Positions 8,684 through 17,926 are shown, counted from the stretch's first letter. The stretch: 64,000 bases of DNA from Scleromatobacter humisilvae (GCF_023231945.1 NZ_JAJLJH010000002.1:124001-188000), one strand, 5' to 3'. The notes: generated by a model not told the origin, from the letters alone. Program-made: numbers and translations.

Positions 8684-10855
8684 GTGAGATTGAAACAGAC
8701 GCTGATTTGCTTCGTGCTGGCATTGGCGGCTGCAACGCAGGTTGCTGCCGCGGATTCGGAGGCGGCTTTCCCGTCGCCGCTGAGGCCGGAGGCCCGGGAG
8801 GCCAAGGCGGCCCATCTGGCTGCGGAATTGCTGTCCCGCTACCACTACAAGGCCGTGCCGCTCGACGATGCCTTGTCGTCCAGGACGTTTGACCAGTACC
8901 TGAAGGCGCTCGACCCCGAGAAGGTCTACTTTCTGCAGTCCGACATCGATCGCCTGGCGCCGGACCGCACGCTGCTCGACGATGCGATCCTGACCGAGGA
9001 CCTGCGCGCGCCCTTCGAGATGTTCAACCTGTACGAACGCCGGGCTGCCGAACGCTTCAGCTATGCCCGCAGCCTGCTTCACAAGGGATTCGAATTCGAG
9101 CGCGACGAATCGCTGGCGATCGACCGCAGGAACCAACCGTGGCCGGCGACCGAGGCCGATTCGCTCGACCTCTGGCGCAAGCGCGTCAAGAACGACTGGT
9201 TGCGGCTCAAGCTCGCCGGCCAGGATGACCGGACCATCGCGAAGATCCTCGACAAGCGCTACGACAGCGCCTCGCGCAGCCTGGGCAAGATCACCAGCAT
9301 CGACGCTTTCCAGGTCTTCATGAATGCGTACACGATGGCGATCGAGCCGCACACCAACTACCTCGGACCGCGCGCCGCGGAAAACTTCGACATCTCGATG
9401 CGGCTGTCGCTGGTGGGCATCGGCGCGGTGCTGACCGAGATCGACGGCTACATCACCGTCCGGGAACTTGTGCCGGGCGGCCCCGCGAGCGTGTCGGGGC
9501 AGTTGAAGGTCGGCGACCGCATCGTGGGCGTCGCGCAAGGCCCTGCAGGCCCCACGGAAGACGTGGTCGGCTGGCGACTGGATGACACGGTGGCTCTGAT
9601 CCGCGGCGCGAAGGGGTCGACGGTGCGGCTGGACATCCTGCCCGCCGACAACGGGCCCGACGCGTCGAACAGGACCGTGGCCCTGGTCCGCAACACCATC
9701 ACGGTGCAGGACAGCGCGGCCAAGGCCAAGGTCTATTCGGTGGCCACGGGGGCGGGCAAGCGCCGGGTCGGCGTCATCACGCTGCCGTCGTTCTACGAGG
9801 ATGCCGAAGCGCTGCAAAAGGGCGACAAGGACTACCGCAGTGCGACGCGCGACGTCACCCGGCTGCTGGTCGATCTCAAGGCGGAGAAGGTGGATGGCCT
9901 GTTGATCGACCTGCGCAACAACGGTGGCGGCTCGCTGCGCGAAGCGGTGAACCTGACGGGCCTGTTCGTCGGGAAGGGGCCGGTCGTCCAGACTCGCAAT
10001 GCCAGAGGCGACATCAACGTGGAGAAGAATGCCAACCTCGGCGTGGCGTGGGACGGGCCGCTCGGCGTGCTGATCAACCGGGGCTCGGCCTCGGCGTCGG
10101 AGATCTTCGCCGCCGCGATCCAGGACTACGGCCGGGGCGTGATCATCGGGGAGGGCAGCTTCGGCAAGGGCACGGTGCAGACCGTCGCCAGCCTCGACCT
10201 GATCGCCAAGAACCCGACACCGGTGTTCGGCGAACTGAAGATGACCATCGCGCAGTTCTTCCGGGTCAACGGCGGAACGACCCAACTGCGTGGCGTCACG
10301 CCGGACATCCTCTATCCGCAGACCAGCGACGACACCGAGTTCGGCGAGTCGAGCTACGACAACGCCTTGCCGTGGACCCGCATCAAGCCGGCCGACTACG
10401 CGCCTGTGGGCGACATCGCACCCCAGTTGCCCCGGCTGTCGGCGTGGCACGCGACCCGCATCCAGCAGGACCGCGACTTCCAGAACCTGTTGCAGGACGT
10501 CGCCAAGGCCCAGGAATTCCGCAAGGACAACGTGATTTCGCTCAACGAAGCGGTTCGACGCAAGGAGCGCGCCGCGTCGGAAAAGCGCCTGGCTGCGATG
10601 CTGGGCGCCGCCGGATCGGGCGCAAGCAGCGCCCTGGCGGACGATGGACTGCAGTTCAACGAACGCAAGCTCGACAAGGACCTCGCCGCGGAAAAGACGA
10701 GGAAGACCATCGACGATGCCCTCCTCGACGAGGCGGTCAGCATCCTTTCCGATTGCGCGGCATTGAAGGAGGGCCAGTCCCAAGTGGCCGCGAGCGCCTT
10801 GCCGGTTCGTCCGGAGGTGGTCATGAGCTTGCCGAAGGGTGCGGCCGAGAAATAG
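8684..10855 (+). CDS. prc: Tail-specific (carboxy-terminal) protease Prc
   Basis: Periplasmic S41A serine protease that degrades proteins with exposed C-terminal tails and tunes murein hydrolases and lipoproteins. Visible parts: signal peptide (LICFVLALAAATQVAA), N-terminal helical region, a PDZ domain (VRELVPGGPASVSGQLKVGD), the SASASEIF nucleophile motif near 10085-10099, the partner lysine in FGKGTVQ, and the C-terminal DUF3340-type extension. No ATG is available: GTG 8684 and TTG 8690 (GGAG five bases upstream) are the best starts, GTG 8648 is less likely. About 723 residues, somewhat longer than E. coli Prc. Confidence 0.92.
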   Translation: MRLKQTLICFVLALAAATQVAAADSEAAFPSPLRPEAREAKAAHLAAELLSRYHYKAVPLDDALSSRTFDQYLKALDPEKVYFLQSDIDRLAPDRTLLDDAILTEDLRAPFEMFNLYERRAAERFSYARSLLHKGFEFERDESLAIDRRNQPWPATEADSLDLWRKRVKNDWLRLKLAGQDDRTIAKILDKRYDSASRSLGKITSIDAFQVFMNAYTMAIEPHTNYLGPRAAENFDISMRLSLVGIGAVLTEIDGYITVRELVPGGPASVSGQLKVGDRIVGVAQGPAGPTEDVVGWRLDDTVALIRGAKGSTVRLDILPADNGPDASNRTVALVRNTITVQDSAAKAKVYSVATGAGKRRVGVITLPSFYEDAEALQKGDKDYRSATRDVTRLLVDLKAEKVDGLLIDLRNNGGGSLREAVNLTGLFVGKGPVVQTRNARGDINVEKNANLGVAWDGPLGVLINRGSASASEIFAAAIQDYGRGVIIGEGSFGKGTVQTVASLDLIAKNPTPVFGELKMTIAQFFRVNGGTTQLRGVTPDILYPQTSDDTEFGESSYDNALPWTRIKPADYAPVGDIAPQLPRLSAWHATRIQQDRDFQNLLQDVAKAQEFRKDNVISLNEAVRRKERAASEKRLAAMLGAAGSGASSALADDGLQFNERKLDKDLAAEKTRKTIDDALLDEAVSILSDCAALKEGQSQVAASALPVRPEVVMSLPKGAAEK

Positions 10856-11152
10856 TCCCGAGGTGTCGGGCGCAGGGGCGGCAGGTTCGGGAACGGGGCC
10901 CGAGGTCGCTCCTTCTTTGTCGGACATGCTTGACTCGGCAAACCTCAAGACCGGGGCCCCGGTCGATGTGCCGATTTGGGCCGGCTCGAGCCTGGAGCGC
11001 ACTCTGGCCATCAGGCCCGCGCACTTCGGACGGCGCAGCGGTCAACCGCGAAAGCACGCCACCACCCCAATCGGGAGGATTGCAGTCACATACACCAGGG
11101 AGTAAGTTTTCGCCCGTGTCGCGCCTTGACGCTGACTCGCATAGGAGCTCTC

Positions 11153-11491
11153 ATGAACGCAAAGCCGGGGTTCTGCCTCACCATCCTGGTCGGGATCTCG
11201 TGCGTCGCTCTCGCTGGCCCGCTTTACGGCACCGTCCGGCTCAACAACGCGCCATTGGCCGGGGCGGACATCGAGGTGGCCTGCCCTCAGTTCAACACGT
11301 CGCCCCATAGCGAGGTGTCCGCCACGACGGATGCCCAAGGAAGCTTCACGCTTCGCGTCCCCTCGGTCGGACGATGCCAGATGCGCGTCGGCAAAGGGCC
11401 GCACAAGGGCAATCCGTTTGCGGTGTTCGTGTCGAACAACGCCCTGCGTTTCGACGTTCAGGTCGATGCCGACCTGAGCCGGCCACAGTGA
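11153..11491 (+). CDS. Small exported protein, Cna-B/carboxypeptidase-regulatory-like fold
   Basis: A 112-residue protein with a signal peptide (residues 1-21, LTILVGISCVALAG). A short beta-sandwich follows, with the pattern GTVRLNNAPLAGADIEV, TDAQGSFTLRV and ALRFDVQVDADL typical of carboxypeptidase-regulatory or Cna-B-like modules. AGGAG lies seven bases before the ATG. Its stop codon overlaps the next start (11489-11493), so translation is probably coupled. I do not recognise a named family; it probably works with the next two genes at the cell envelope. Confidence 0.65.
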   Translation: MNAKPGFCLTILVGISCVALAGPLYGTVRLNNAPLAGADIEVACPQFNTSPHSEVSATTDAQGSFTLRVPSVGRCQMRVGKGPHKGNPFAVFVSNNALRFDVQVDADLSRPQ

Positions 11492-12639
11492 TGGACTCGA
11501 CGATCGATCCGACGGAGCCCGAGGCGCGCGTCGACGGCGCGGAGCGCGGCAAGCGCGACGACGCCCCTCATCCGACGCGGGTGCGACGCGCCGGCATCCG
11601 CCCGCACAAGTCGGGCGGCAGCGCGCTCGACTGGGTCAAGGCCGTTGCGATGCCGCTCGTCACGGTGGCGATCACCAGCATCGGCGGCTACTACTTCACC
11701 ACGCTTTCCAGCCAGCGCGAGACACGCGAGAGCAACGAGCACCTGTACGCGCAGCTCCTCTCGCAGCGGGAACAGTCCGACTCGGTGATCCGCAAGGACA
11801 TGTTCGGCGTCGTGATCAGTCAATTGCTGTCCAACGTGAAGTCGGGCGACTGGGCATCGCGGGTGCTTCAGCTCGAGCTGATGGCCAGCAACTTCAACGA
11901 GTCGCTCGACCTCGCGCCGCTGTTCAAGGATCTGAATCGGCGGCTTGTCGCCGCGAAGAACATCGACAAGGCGACGCTGGCAAGCCTGCGCAAGCGTCTC
12001 GACACCAGCGCCTCCAACGTCATCCTGAAGCAGGTGGCCAGCCTCGGAGGGCGGGGCTTCCAGTGCGACAACCAGGTCGGCCTGGACCCGGCGATGTCGG
12101 GCAGCCCGATCATCTCGGAACAGGTGCCGATGCGCCAACTGGTTCCCAACTTCGAGGAAGGCAAGAACGAGAGTGCTGCCGCTGCCGCAGCCGCCCCCGC
12201 CTCCGCAGCCTCCTCGGCCTTGTCCACATGCCCATCCTCGATCACCGTGCCCGTGTCCGCCGGGGACAAGCTCGTAGGCATCGAGGCCGAGATCGTCGAT
12301 GTCGACCTCGATCAACGCGAGATCGAAGTGCGCCTGCGCGTCAAGTTCGATGACGACAAGCAGTATTTCGACCGCCACTTCTGGGTCGGCCAGTACGACT
12401 TCCCGATGCTGGACAACACGCAGCTGGAGCATGGCTTGAGGGCGGCCGTCGTCGTCTCGGACTTCGTCGTCGCCGACGACCCCAAGGATCGGGCGGCCAA
12501 CAGTTTCGTGAACGTGCATCTCGTCGTCTTCCCGGCCGGGGCGGCAAGCCTGAAGGAGCGGCAGGACTACGACGACATCCTCACGGACATGCTGCGCATG
12601 AAGCCGGCGCACGCAGCCAAGGGAGATTCGAAGATATGA
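11491..12639 (+). CDS. Single-pass membrane protein of unknown function
   Basis: A 382-residue protein. It has a charged N-terminus (about 45 residues), one transmembrane helix (VKAVAMPLVTVAITSIGGYYF, residues about 50-70), and a coiled helical stretch with many Q/R/E (residues 70-185). An alanine-rich linker at about 230-245 is followed by a C-terminal beta-rich domain (KLVGIEAEIVDVDLDQREIEVRLRV...). The 1-bp overlap with the upstream gene and the 4-bp overlap with the downstream gene mark it as the centre of a three-gene unit. No known domain recognised. Confidence 0.65.
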   Translation: MDSTIDPTEPEARVDGAERGKRDDAPHPTRVRRAGIRPHKSGGSALDWVKAVAMPLVTVAITSIGGYYFTTLSSQRETRESNEHLYAQLLSQREQSDSVIRKDMFGVVISQLLSNVKSGDWASRVLQLELMASNFNESLDLAPLFKDLNRRLVAAKNIDKATLASLRKRLDTSASNVILKQVASLGGRGFQCDNQVGLDPAMSGSPIISEQVPMRQLVPNFEEGKNESAAAAAAAPASAASSALSTCPSSITVPVSAGDKLVGIEAEIVDVDLDQREIEVRLRVKFDDDKQYFDRHFWVGQYDFPMLDNTQLEHGLRAAVVVSDFVVADDPKDRAANSFVNVHLVVFPAGAASLKERQDYDDILTDMLRMKPAHAAKGDSKI

Positions 12640-13136
12640 GGCCCATGTACACATCTCTCGCGCCATCGATTCTCTCGACGGCGCTGGGCTCGCTGGCCTC
12701 CCTGTGCGCGATCGCATCGGCGACGGCAGCGCCGGCGTCGCAGCCGCCGGCCTCGGCGGCGACACAGGATCCGGCGGCCGGCCCCAAACCGGCATCCACC
12801 GCCAGCACGGCCGCCGCGCACAAGCGAAGCGCCGATCTGTCGGTCCTCGCCACGGGCAAGGACCAGCCCGTTGCGAGGGCCGCCGTCGAACTCAAGATCG
12901 AGGGCGACACGTCATCGAATCCGGAGCGCAATACCGGCAATACCGGAGAGGTCACGTTCAAGTCGGTGTCGTTGGGGTCGGCCAAGGTGCGAATCCTGGC
13001 GGCAGGGTGGGTCACGGCGTTCTGTTCCATCAGCATCAAGGAAGGCGCGCAGAGGCTCACGGTGAATCTGCGGCCATTGCCTGATCCGAAGCCGGCTGAG
13101 CCGGCCGATTGCAAGGTGGCGCCCATCGCCGATTGA
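12636..13136 (+). CDS. Exported protein with Ala/Pro linker and carboxypeptidase-regulatory-like domain
   Basis: A 166-residue protein starting inside the previous stop (ATGA overlap). It has a signal peptide (residues about 1-32), a low-complexity Ala/Pro/Thr linker (about 33-65), then a beta-sandwich-like domain. That domain repeats the architecture of the first gene of the unit: VARAAVELKIEG, NTGEVTFKSVSLGSAKVRILAAG, then QRLTVNLRPLP. The first and third genes of the unit may therefore be distant paralogues flanking a membrane partner. Function unknown. Confidence 0.6.
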   Translation: MRPMYTSLAPSILSTALGSLASLCAIASATAAPASQPPASAATQDPAAGPKPASTASTAAAHKRSADLSVLATGKDQPVARAAVELKIEGDTSSNPERNTGNTGEVTFKSVSLGSAKVRILAAGWVTAFCSISIKEGAQRLTVNLRPLPDPKPAEPADCKVAPIAD

Positions 13137-13482
13137 CGGCCTGCCGCGGATACCTGGCGCTTCGACGCCCGGCAGGCCGCCTCGATGCCAATTCGCGAGC
13201 CGCGACACGCCGCTGGGCGCCTCCGCCGACGTTGACCTGCGCATGGCCCAGCCTGGACCCGCCCGGCAATTCGTGCGCTGGGGTCATCCGGGCCCCGTCG
13301 ATGGGAGTGCGTGCCGGCCTGGAACGCGAAAGACCGGGACCTGTCGGTCATCAGCCGTCCACGGGACGGCCGTTGCGAGTCGCAGTGCCCGGCCGGTTGC
13401 AGACCGCCTGTCTGGACGAAACCAGCCGGGATTGACGGTCATGGCGCCCCGGCCATCGCGGCTGTTGCATCATGCAGTCCTC
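13137..13482. other. Intergenic stretch before moeA
   Basis: No convincing gene. A 10-bp inverted repeat CGGCCTGCCG / CGGCAGGCCG (13137-13146 and 13170-13179) follows the stop of the preceding gene directly. It can form a hairpin, but no T tract follows. Nothing else was recognised. Confidence 0.4.
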
Positions 13483-14850
13483 ATGACAGAAACCGCCCCC
13501 GCTCCCGCCCCGAAGCCGCCCGCGCGCGGCCCGCTGATCAGCGCCGACGACGCGCTCGCGCGCCTGCTGGCCGCCGTCGCGCCGTCCGGCCGCACCGAGA
13601 CCGTCGCCACGCCCGAGGCCTGGGGCCGCGTGCTGGCGCGCGACGTCGTCTCCCCCGTGCACGTGCCACCCGAAGACAACAGCGCGATGGATGGCTATGC
13701 GGTGCGCATCGCCGATCTCGCCAACGGCGCCGGCACGCTGCTGCCCGTCAGCCAGCGCATCGTCGCGGGCCGGCCCGGCCAGCCGCTGGCCACCGGCACC
13801 GCGGCGCGCATCTTCACCGGCGCGCAGATCCCGCCGGGCGCCGATGCCGTCGTGATGCAGGAGTACTGCGAGGCCGTTGCCTCCACCGGGGCCGACGATG
13901 CGTTCGGCGGCGTGCGCGTCAACGAGCTGCCGACGCCCGGCGTGGCGATCCGCCGCCAGGGCGAGGACGTGATGCGCGGACACGTCGTGCTGCGCGCCGG
14001 CCATCGGCTCGACGCCGCGGCCATCGGCCTCGCGGCGACGGTGGGCATGGCGCAGCTGGAGGTCGCGGCGCGGCCGCGCGTGGCGCTGTTCTCCACCGGC
14101 GACGAGCTCGTGATGCCCGGCGAGCCGCTGCCGCCCGGCGCGATCTACAACTCCAACCGCTTCATGCTGGGGGCGCTGTTGCGCGGGCAGGGCTGCGACG
14201 TCACCGATCTCGGCAACGTGCCGGATCGCCTCGAGGCCACCCGCGCGATGCTGCGCGAAGCCGCGGCCGGGCACGACCTGATCCTCAGCTCGGGCGGCGT
14301 GTCGGTCGGGGAGGAGGATCACCTCAAGCCGGCGCTGTCCGCCGAGGGCCGGCTCGACCTGTGGGCCATCGCGATCAAGCCGGGCAAGCCGCTGGCGTTC
14401 GGGGCTGTGCGGCACGACCCGGCGGCCGCCGCGCTCGGCCACTCCGGAGCAAGGCCGCCGCAGCCCCTCGGGAGCGACTCGCAGGCGGGCGGAGACGTGG
14501 CCGTTCCCGAGACGTGGTTCATCGGGCTGCCGGGCAATCCGGTCTCGAGCCACGTCACCTTCACGCTGTTCGTTCGACCCGTGCTCGCGCGGCTGCAGGG
14601 CGCGCAGGCGCAGATGCCCCGGCCCATCCCGATGCGCGCCGATTTCGACTGGCCGCGCCCCGACAAGCGCCGCGAGTTCCTGCGCGTGCGGCGCAACGAG
14701 ACCGGCGGCCTCGACCTCTACGCCAACCAGGGCTCGGGCGTGCTCACGTCGCTCGCGTGGGGCGACGGCCTCGCCGACATCCCGCCCGGCCAGGCCGTGC
14801 GGCGCGGCGACCTGGTGCGCTACCTCTCGCTGGCGGAGCTGGCGCCATGA
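13483..14850 (+). CDS. moeA: Molybdopterin molybdenumtransferase MoeA
   Basis: Inserts molybdenum into adenylylated molybdopterin in molybdenum cofactor synthesis. The 455-residue protein shows the MoeA signatures: PPEDNSAMDGYAVR, the RIFTGAQIPPGADAVVMQE substrate loop, FSTGDELV, LSSGGVSVGEEDHLK and FIGLPGNPVSS. About 30 extra residues (Pro/Gly/Ser-rich, near 14405-14510) sit between KPGKPLAFG and the GLPGNPVSS loop. ATG 13483 starts just before the conserved region; ATG 13441 is possible but adds a poorly conserved arm. moaD overlaps its stop by 4 bp. Confidence 0.95.
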   Translation: MTETAPAPAPKPPARGPLISADDALARLLAAVAPSGRTETVATPEAWGRVLARDVVSPVHVPPEDNSAMDGYAVRIADLANGAGTLLPVSQRIVAGRPGQPLATGTAARIFTGAQIPPGADAVVMQEYCEAVASTGADDAFGGVRVNELPTPGVAIRRQGEDVMRGHVVLRAGHRLDAAAIGLAATVGMAQLEVAARPRVALFSTGDELVMPGEPLPPGAIYNSNRFMLGALLRGQGCDVTDLGNVPDRLEATRAMLREAAAGHDLILSSGGVSVGEEDHLKPALSAEGRLDLWAIAIKPGKPLAFGAVRHDPAAAALGHSGARPPQPLGSDSQAGGDVAVPETWFIGLPGNPVSSHVTFTLFVRPVLARLQGAQAQMPRPIPMRADFDWPRPDKRREFLRVRRNETGGLDLYANQGSGVLTSLAWGDGLADIPPGQAVRRGDLVRYLSLAELAP

Positions 14851-15104
14851 GACTGTCGCTGAAGTACTTCGCGTCGCTGCGCGAGACGCTGGGCCCGGGT
14901 GGCGCGCTCGACTGGCAGCCCGCCGGCGAGCCCACCGCCGAGGCGCTGAGGGCCTGGCTGCGCACGCAGTCCGACGCCCACGCCCAGGCGCTCGCGCCCG
15001 GGCGCGCGGTGCGCGTGGCCGTCGACCAGGCGCTCGCCGACGAGGCCACGCCGCTGCGCGACGGCGCCGAGGTCGCCTTCTTCCCGCCAGTGACCGGAGG
15101 ATGA
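14847..15104 (+). CDS. moaD: Molybdopterin synthase small subunit MoaD
   Basis: The 85-residue ubiquitin-like sulfur carrier ends in the required Gly-Gly (FFPPVTGG), which is thiocarboxylated and donates sulfur to precursor Z. The N-terminus LKYFASLRETLG is typical. It overlaps moeA by 4 bp (ATGA), with moaE immediately downstream, so the three subunits are co-translated. Confidence 0.95.
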   Translation: MRLSLKYFASLRETLGPGGALDWQPAGEPTAEALRAWLRTQSDAHAQALAPGRAVRVAVDQALADEATPLRDGAEVAFFPPVTGG

Positions 15105-15106
15105 GC

Positions 15107-15613
15107 ATGGCCAGCCGGGTGCGCATCCAGGAGGCCGACTTCGACGTCGGCGCCGAGCTCGCCGCGCTGCAAGGCGATCGCACCGACGTCGGCGCCGTAG
15201 CCAGCTTCGTCGGCTGCGTGCGCGGCCACACGACAGAGGACGACGTCTCCGCGCTGACGCTGGAACACTACCCCGGCATGACCGAGCGCGCCATCGAGGC
15301 GATGATCGTCGAGGCCGAGTCGCGCTTCGGCGTCCAGGGCGCGCTCGTGATCCACCGGGTCGGCCGGCTGCTGCCGGGCGAGCGCATCGTGCTGGTGGCG
15401 ACGATGTCGCCGCACCGGCGCGACGCGTTCCAGGCGTGCGAGTTCCTGATGGACTATCTCAAGACGCATGCGCCGTTCTGGAAGAAGGAGACGACGCCGG
15501 AGGGCGAGCGCTGGGTCGACGCGCGGGTGGCGGACGATGCGGCGGCGCAGCGGTGGGGGCTGGCGTCGACCAACGCGGGAGGCGGGCAGGGTGGCGAAGG
15601 CGGAGCGCGCTGA
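15107..15613 (+). CDS. moaE: Molybdopterin synthase catalytic subunit MoaE
   Basis: Catalytic partner of MoaD. Motifs seen: GAVASFVGCVRGHT, LTLEHYPGMTERAI, IHRVGRLLPGE, and the catalytic-lysine region PFWKKE near the C-terminus (Lys-Lys-Glu). ATG 15107 is chosen over 15101 because GGAGG at 15096-15100 gives a six-base spacing. The last 20 or so residues are Gly-rich and extend beyond the conserved fold. The 21-bp tandem array begins about 40 bases after the stop. Confidence 0.94.
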   Translation: MASRVRIQEADFDVGAELAALQGDRTDVGAVASFVGCVRGHTTEDDVSALTLEHYPGMTERAIEAMIVEAESRFGVQGALVIHRVGRLLPGERIVLVATMSPHRRDAFQACEFLMDYLKTHAPFWKKETTPEGERWVDARVADDAAAQRWGLASTNAGGGQGGEGGAR

Positions 15614-15654
15614 CGGCGCGACTGGCCGGCCGCACGCGGACGAACCATGCGGTC

Positions 15655-15990
15655 GGGCTGCGGTTCTGTCCGGAGAGCACTTCGTTTCCCTGCGAGAGGA
15701 AACGTCAGGACTCCGAAGGTAGTCAGTTGATGTCCGAGTGGAACGAGTTCAATGCGGAGTGAACACGGCGAGTGTTCGACACGAACCCGTTCCACTCCGC
15801 ATGCAACGAGTTCTACTCTGCATGGAACGAGTTCTACTCGGAGAGCAGTTCGTTGGTCTCCGAGTGGAACTCGTTTCACTTGGACAGCAACCGGTTCGAT
15901 GCGCGACATGACGAACTTCAGATGAAGTGGCATCGGTTCAGTGTTGGATCGAACTCGTTTCTGCCGGAGTGCAATCGAGTCCTGCCCGCA
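15655..15990 (+). repeat. 21-bp tandem array encoding a degenerate WNEFxSE heptad
   Basis: Sixteen consecutive units of exactly 21 bp, with no indels, run from 15655 to 15990. The consensus is TGGAACGAGTTC-nnn-TCCGAG, which in frame 1 reads Trp-Asn-Glu-Phe-x-Ser-Glu. Units at 15739, 15802, 15823 and 15865 are closest to consensus; the outermost are most divergent. The frame is open across the array except for one TGA at 15760-15762, where the consensus TGG Trp codon of unit six is changed. Open stretches are thus 15730-15762 (from an ATG in unit four) and 15772-16026. The opposite strand is also open across the whole array. It may be a decayed or short coiled-coil gene, or a satellite; which strand is read, if any, is unresolved. 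Confidence 0.85.
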
Positions 15991-16300
15991 GGGAGGCCTG
16001 TCAGAAATTTTGTGTCCGAGGCATGACATGACTGCGCCGATGGAGGCTCGACGCCCGAATTCGGTCGCCCAGCCCGCTACGACGCTTCGCTGCCGCTTGC
16101 ACCGGTCCTGACGCTCAGGCAGCCCGCTGATATCGGCTGGGGCATTCTCGTGTCCCTGTGCAACCAGACGGCATGGTCATCGTCACGCTCGACGTTTCAG
16201 CTGCCTGCGCCGCATAATCCGGACACGGAGACCTTGCTGGCTCGTGGAAGGTTTTTTCCCTCGGATCCCGAGCGCGTCCTCCATCGTTGGGGTAGATACG
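15991..16300. other. Intergenic stretch between the array and the OppA-like gene
   Basis: After the last recognisable repeat unit, the array frame runs on to a stop at 16024-16026 without repeat structure. It then gives way to non-coding sequence. No promoter, hairpin or RNA gene was recognised. Confidence 0.35.
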
Positions 16301-17926
16301 ATGACTCATGATCTCTGCCGCCCGACGAAAGAAGCCTGCGTCGCAGTTGCTTTGGGCGCAGGCTTCATGATGGCTGCCTCGGGCGCGGTGATCCCGGCAG
16401 GCACGCCGCTCGCAGCAACGCAGGAGATGAGGCGCAACAACGCCGCCGAGCCCGAGTCGCTCGACCCCGCGCTGGTCGAGTCGCTGCCCGCCAGCCACAT
16501 CGTGGGCGACTTGTTCGAAGGGCTCACGGCGATCGACAACCACGGCGCGCTTGTCCCGGGCGCCGCCGAGTCGTGGCGGCAGACCGACATGACGACCTGG
16601 GTGTTCAAGTTGCGCGCGGGCGCCCGATGGTCTGATGGGACGCCCGTCACCGCGGACGACTTCGTCTACAGCTGGCGCCGGTTTGTCGATCAGAAGACCG
16701 CCGCGCCGCAGGCCGCCACCGATGGCGACTACATCCTCAACGGCGTTGCCATCTCAAAGGGCGATATGCCGATCGACAAGCTCGGCGTGCGCGCGCTCGA
16801 TGCGCTCACGTTCGAAGTGAAGACGCCCAGGCCCATCCCGTTCCTGCCGCAGCTTCTCGCTCTCGCGCAGTTCAGCCCGGTACCGCGCGTCGTGGTGCAG
16901 AAGTACGGCCGGGAATGGACGAAGCCGGGCAACCTGGTGGGCAATGGGGCCTACGTGTTGAAGGATTGGCAGCCCAACAGCAAGGTCGTCGTCGAAAAGA
17001 ATCCGATGTACTGGGACGCGGGAAACGTGGCGTTGACGCGCGTCACCTACCTCTCGGTGGACGACGGCAACGCGGACCTGAAGCTCTACCAGTCGGGCGA
17101 GAACGACATGATGCTGCAGGTGCCCGCGGGCTCCTTTGAGTCGCTGAAGGCGCAGTATCCGAGGGAGATGCACGTCAGCCGGCTCATGGGCATGCGCTTC
17201 TACGCGCTGAACAACAGCCATCCGTTGCTGAAAGACGTTCGCGTGCGCAAGGCGTTGTCGATGGTGATCGACCGCAAGGTGCTCGCGGAACGAATCACTG
17301 CCGACGGCCAGTTGCCCGTCTACGGGTTGACGATCGGGAGCACCGAGGGCGTCGATCCACTCACCTACGAGTGGGCTGAGTGGCCGATGGACAAGCGCGT
17401 GGCCGAGGCGCGCAGGTTGCTCGGCGAGGCCGGCGTGAAGCCCGGCGCGCAGTTCTCGCTGGCCTACAACACGAGCGATTATCAAAAGAAGATGGCGATC
17501 TTCATGGCTTCGGAGTGGAAGACCAAGCTGGGGCTCGACGTCCAGATGGAGAGCATGGAATTCACGGTGCTGAACCAAAGGCGCCATGCGGGCGACTATC
17601 AGATCGCGCGCACCGGCTTGCTGTTCGACTATCCCGACGTCACCGGCTTCTTCGTGGTCGTTCAATGCGGCTCGGACTCCAACGACGACAGGAGCTGCGA
17701 CCGGAAGGCTGACCAGCTGATCGAGCAGGGCAAGGCGATGTCTGATCCGGCGAAGCGCAAGACCCTGATGACTCAGGCAATGCGCCTCGAGATGGACGAC
17801 TATCCGATGATCCCGTTGCTGCAGTACTCGGTGTCGCGCCTCGTCAAGCCGTGGGTCGGTGGCTACGACGATGCCAATGACCAGGATGCCTATCGGAGCA
17901 AGGACTTCTACATCGTCCGTCATTGA
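16301..17926 (+). CDS. ABC-type oligopeptide-binding protein (OppA-like)
   Basis: A 541-residue periplasmic solute-binding protein of family 5 (SBP_bac_5). A signal-peptide-like segment occupies residues about 12-38. It is followed by the family opening NNAAEPESLDPALVES, then LFEGLTAID, WVFKLRAGARWSDGTPVTADDFVYSW and the C-terminal LLQYSVSRLVKPWVGGY. These resemble OppA/MppA closely, so a peptide ligand is likely. No permease or ATPase genes are adjacent, making it an orphan binding protein in this window. ATG 16301 is used; an upstream in-frame start at 16244 would disrupt the export signal. Confidence 0.88.
   Translation: MTHDLCRPTKEACVAVALGAGFMMAASGAVIPAGTPLAATQEMRRNNAAEPESLDPALVESLPASHIVGDLFEGLTAIDNHGALVPGAAESWRQTDMTTWVFKLRAGARWSDGTPVTADDFVYSWRRFVDQKTAAPQAATDGDYILNGVAISKGDMPIDKLGVRALDALTFEVKTPRPIPFLPQLLALAQFSPVPRVVVQKYGREWTKPGNLVGNGAYVLKDWQPNSKVVVEKNPMYWDAGNVALTRVTYLSVDDGNADLKLYQSGENDMMLQVPAGSFESLKAQYPREMHVSRLMGMRFYALNNSHPLLKDVRVRKALSMVIDRKVLAERITADGQLPVYGLTIGSTEGVDPLTYEWAEWPMDKRVAEARRLLGEAGVKPGAQFSLAYNTSDYQKKMAIFMASEWKTKLGLDVQMESMEFTVLNQRRHAGDYQIARTGLLFDYPDVTGFFVVVQCGSDSNDDRSCDRKADQLIEQGKAMSDPAKRKTLMTQAMRLEMDDYPMIPLLQYSVSRLVKPWVGGYDDANDQDAYRSKDFYIVRH

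Noticed and set aside
15655-15990. The 21-bp array as a CRISPR array
   Set aside because: There are no unique spacers between repeats, repeat identity is low, the period is only 21 bp, and no cas genes are near.
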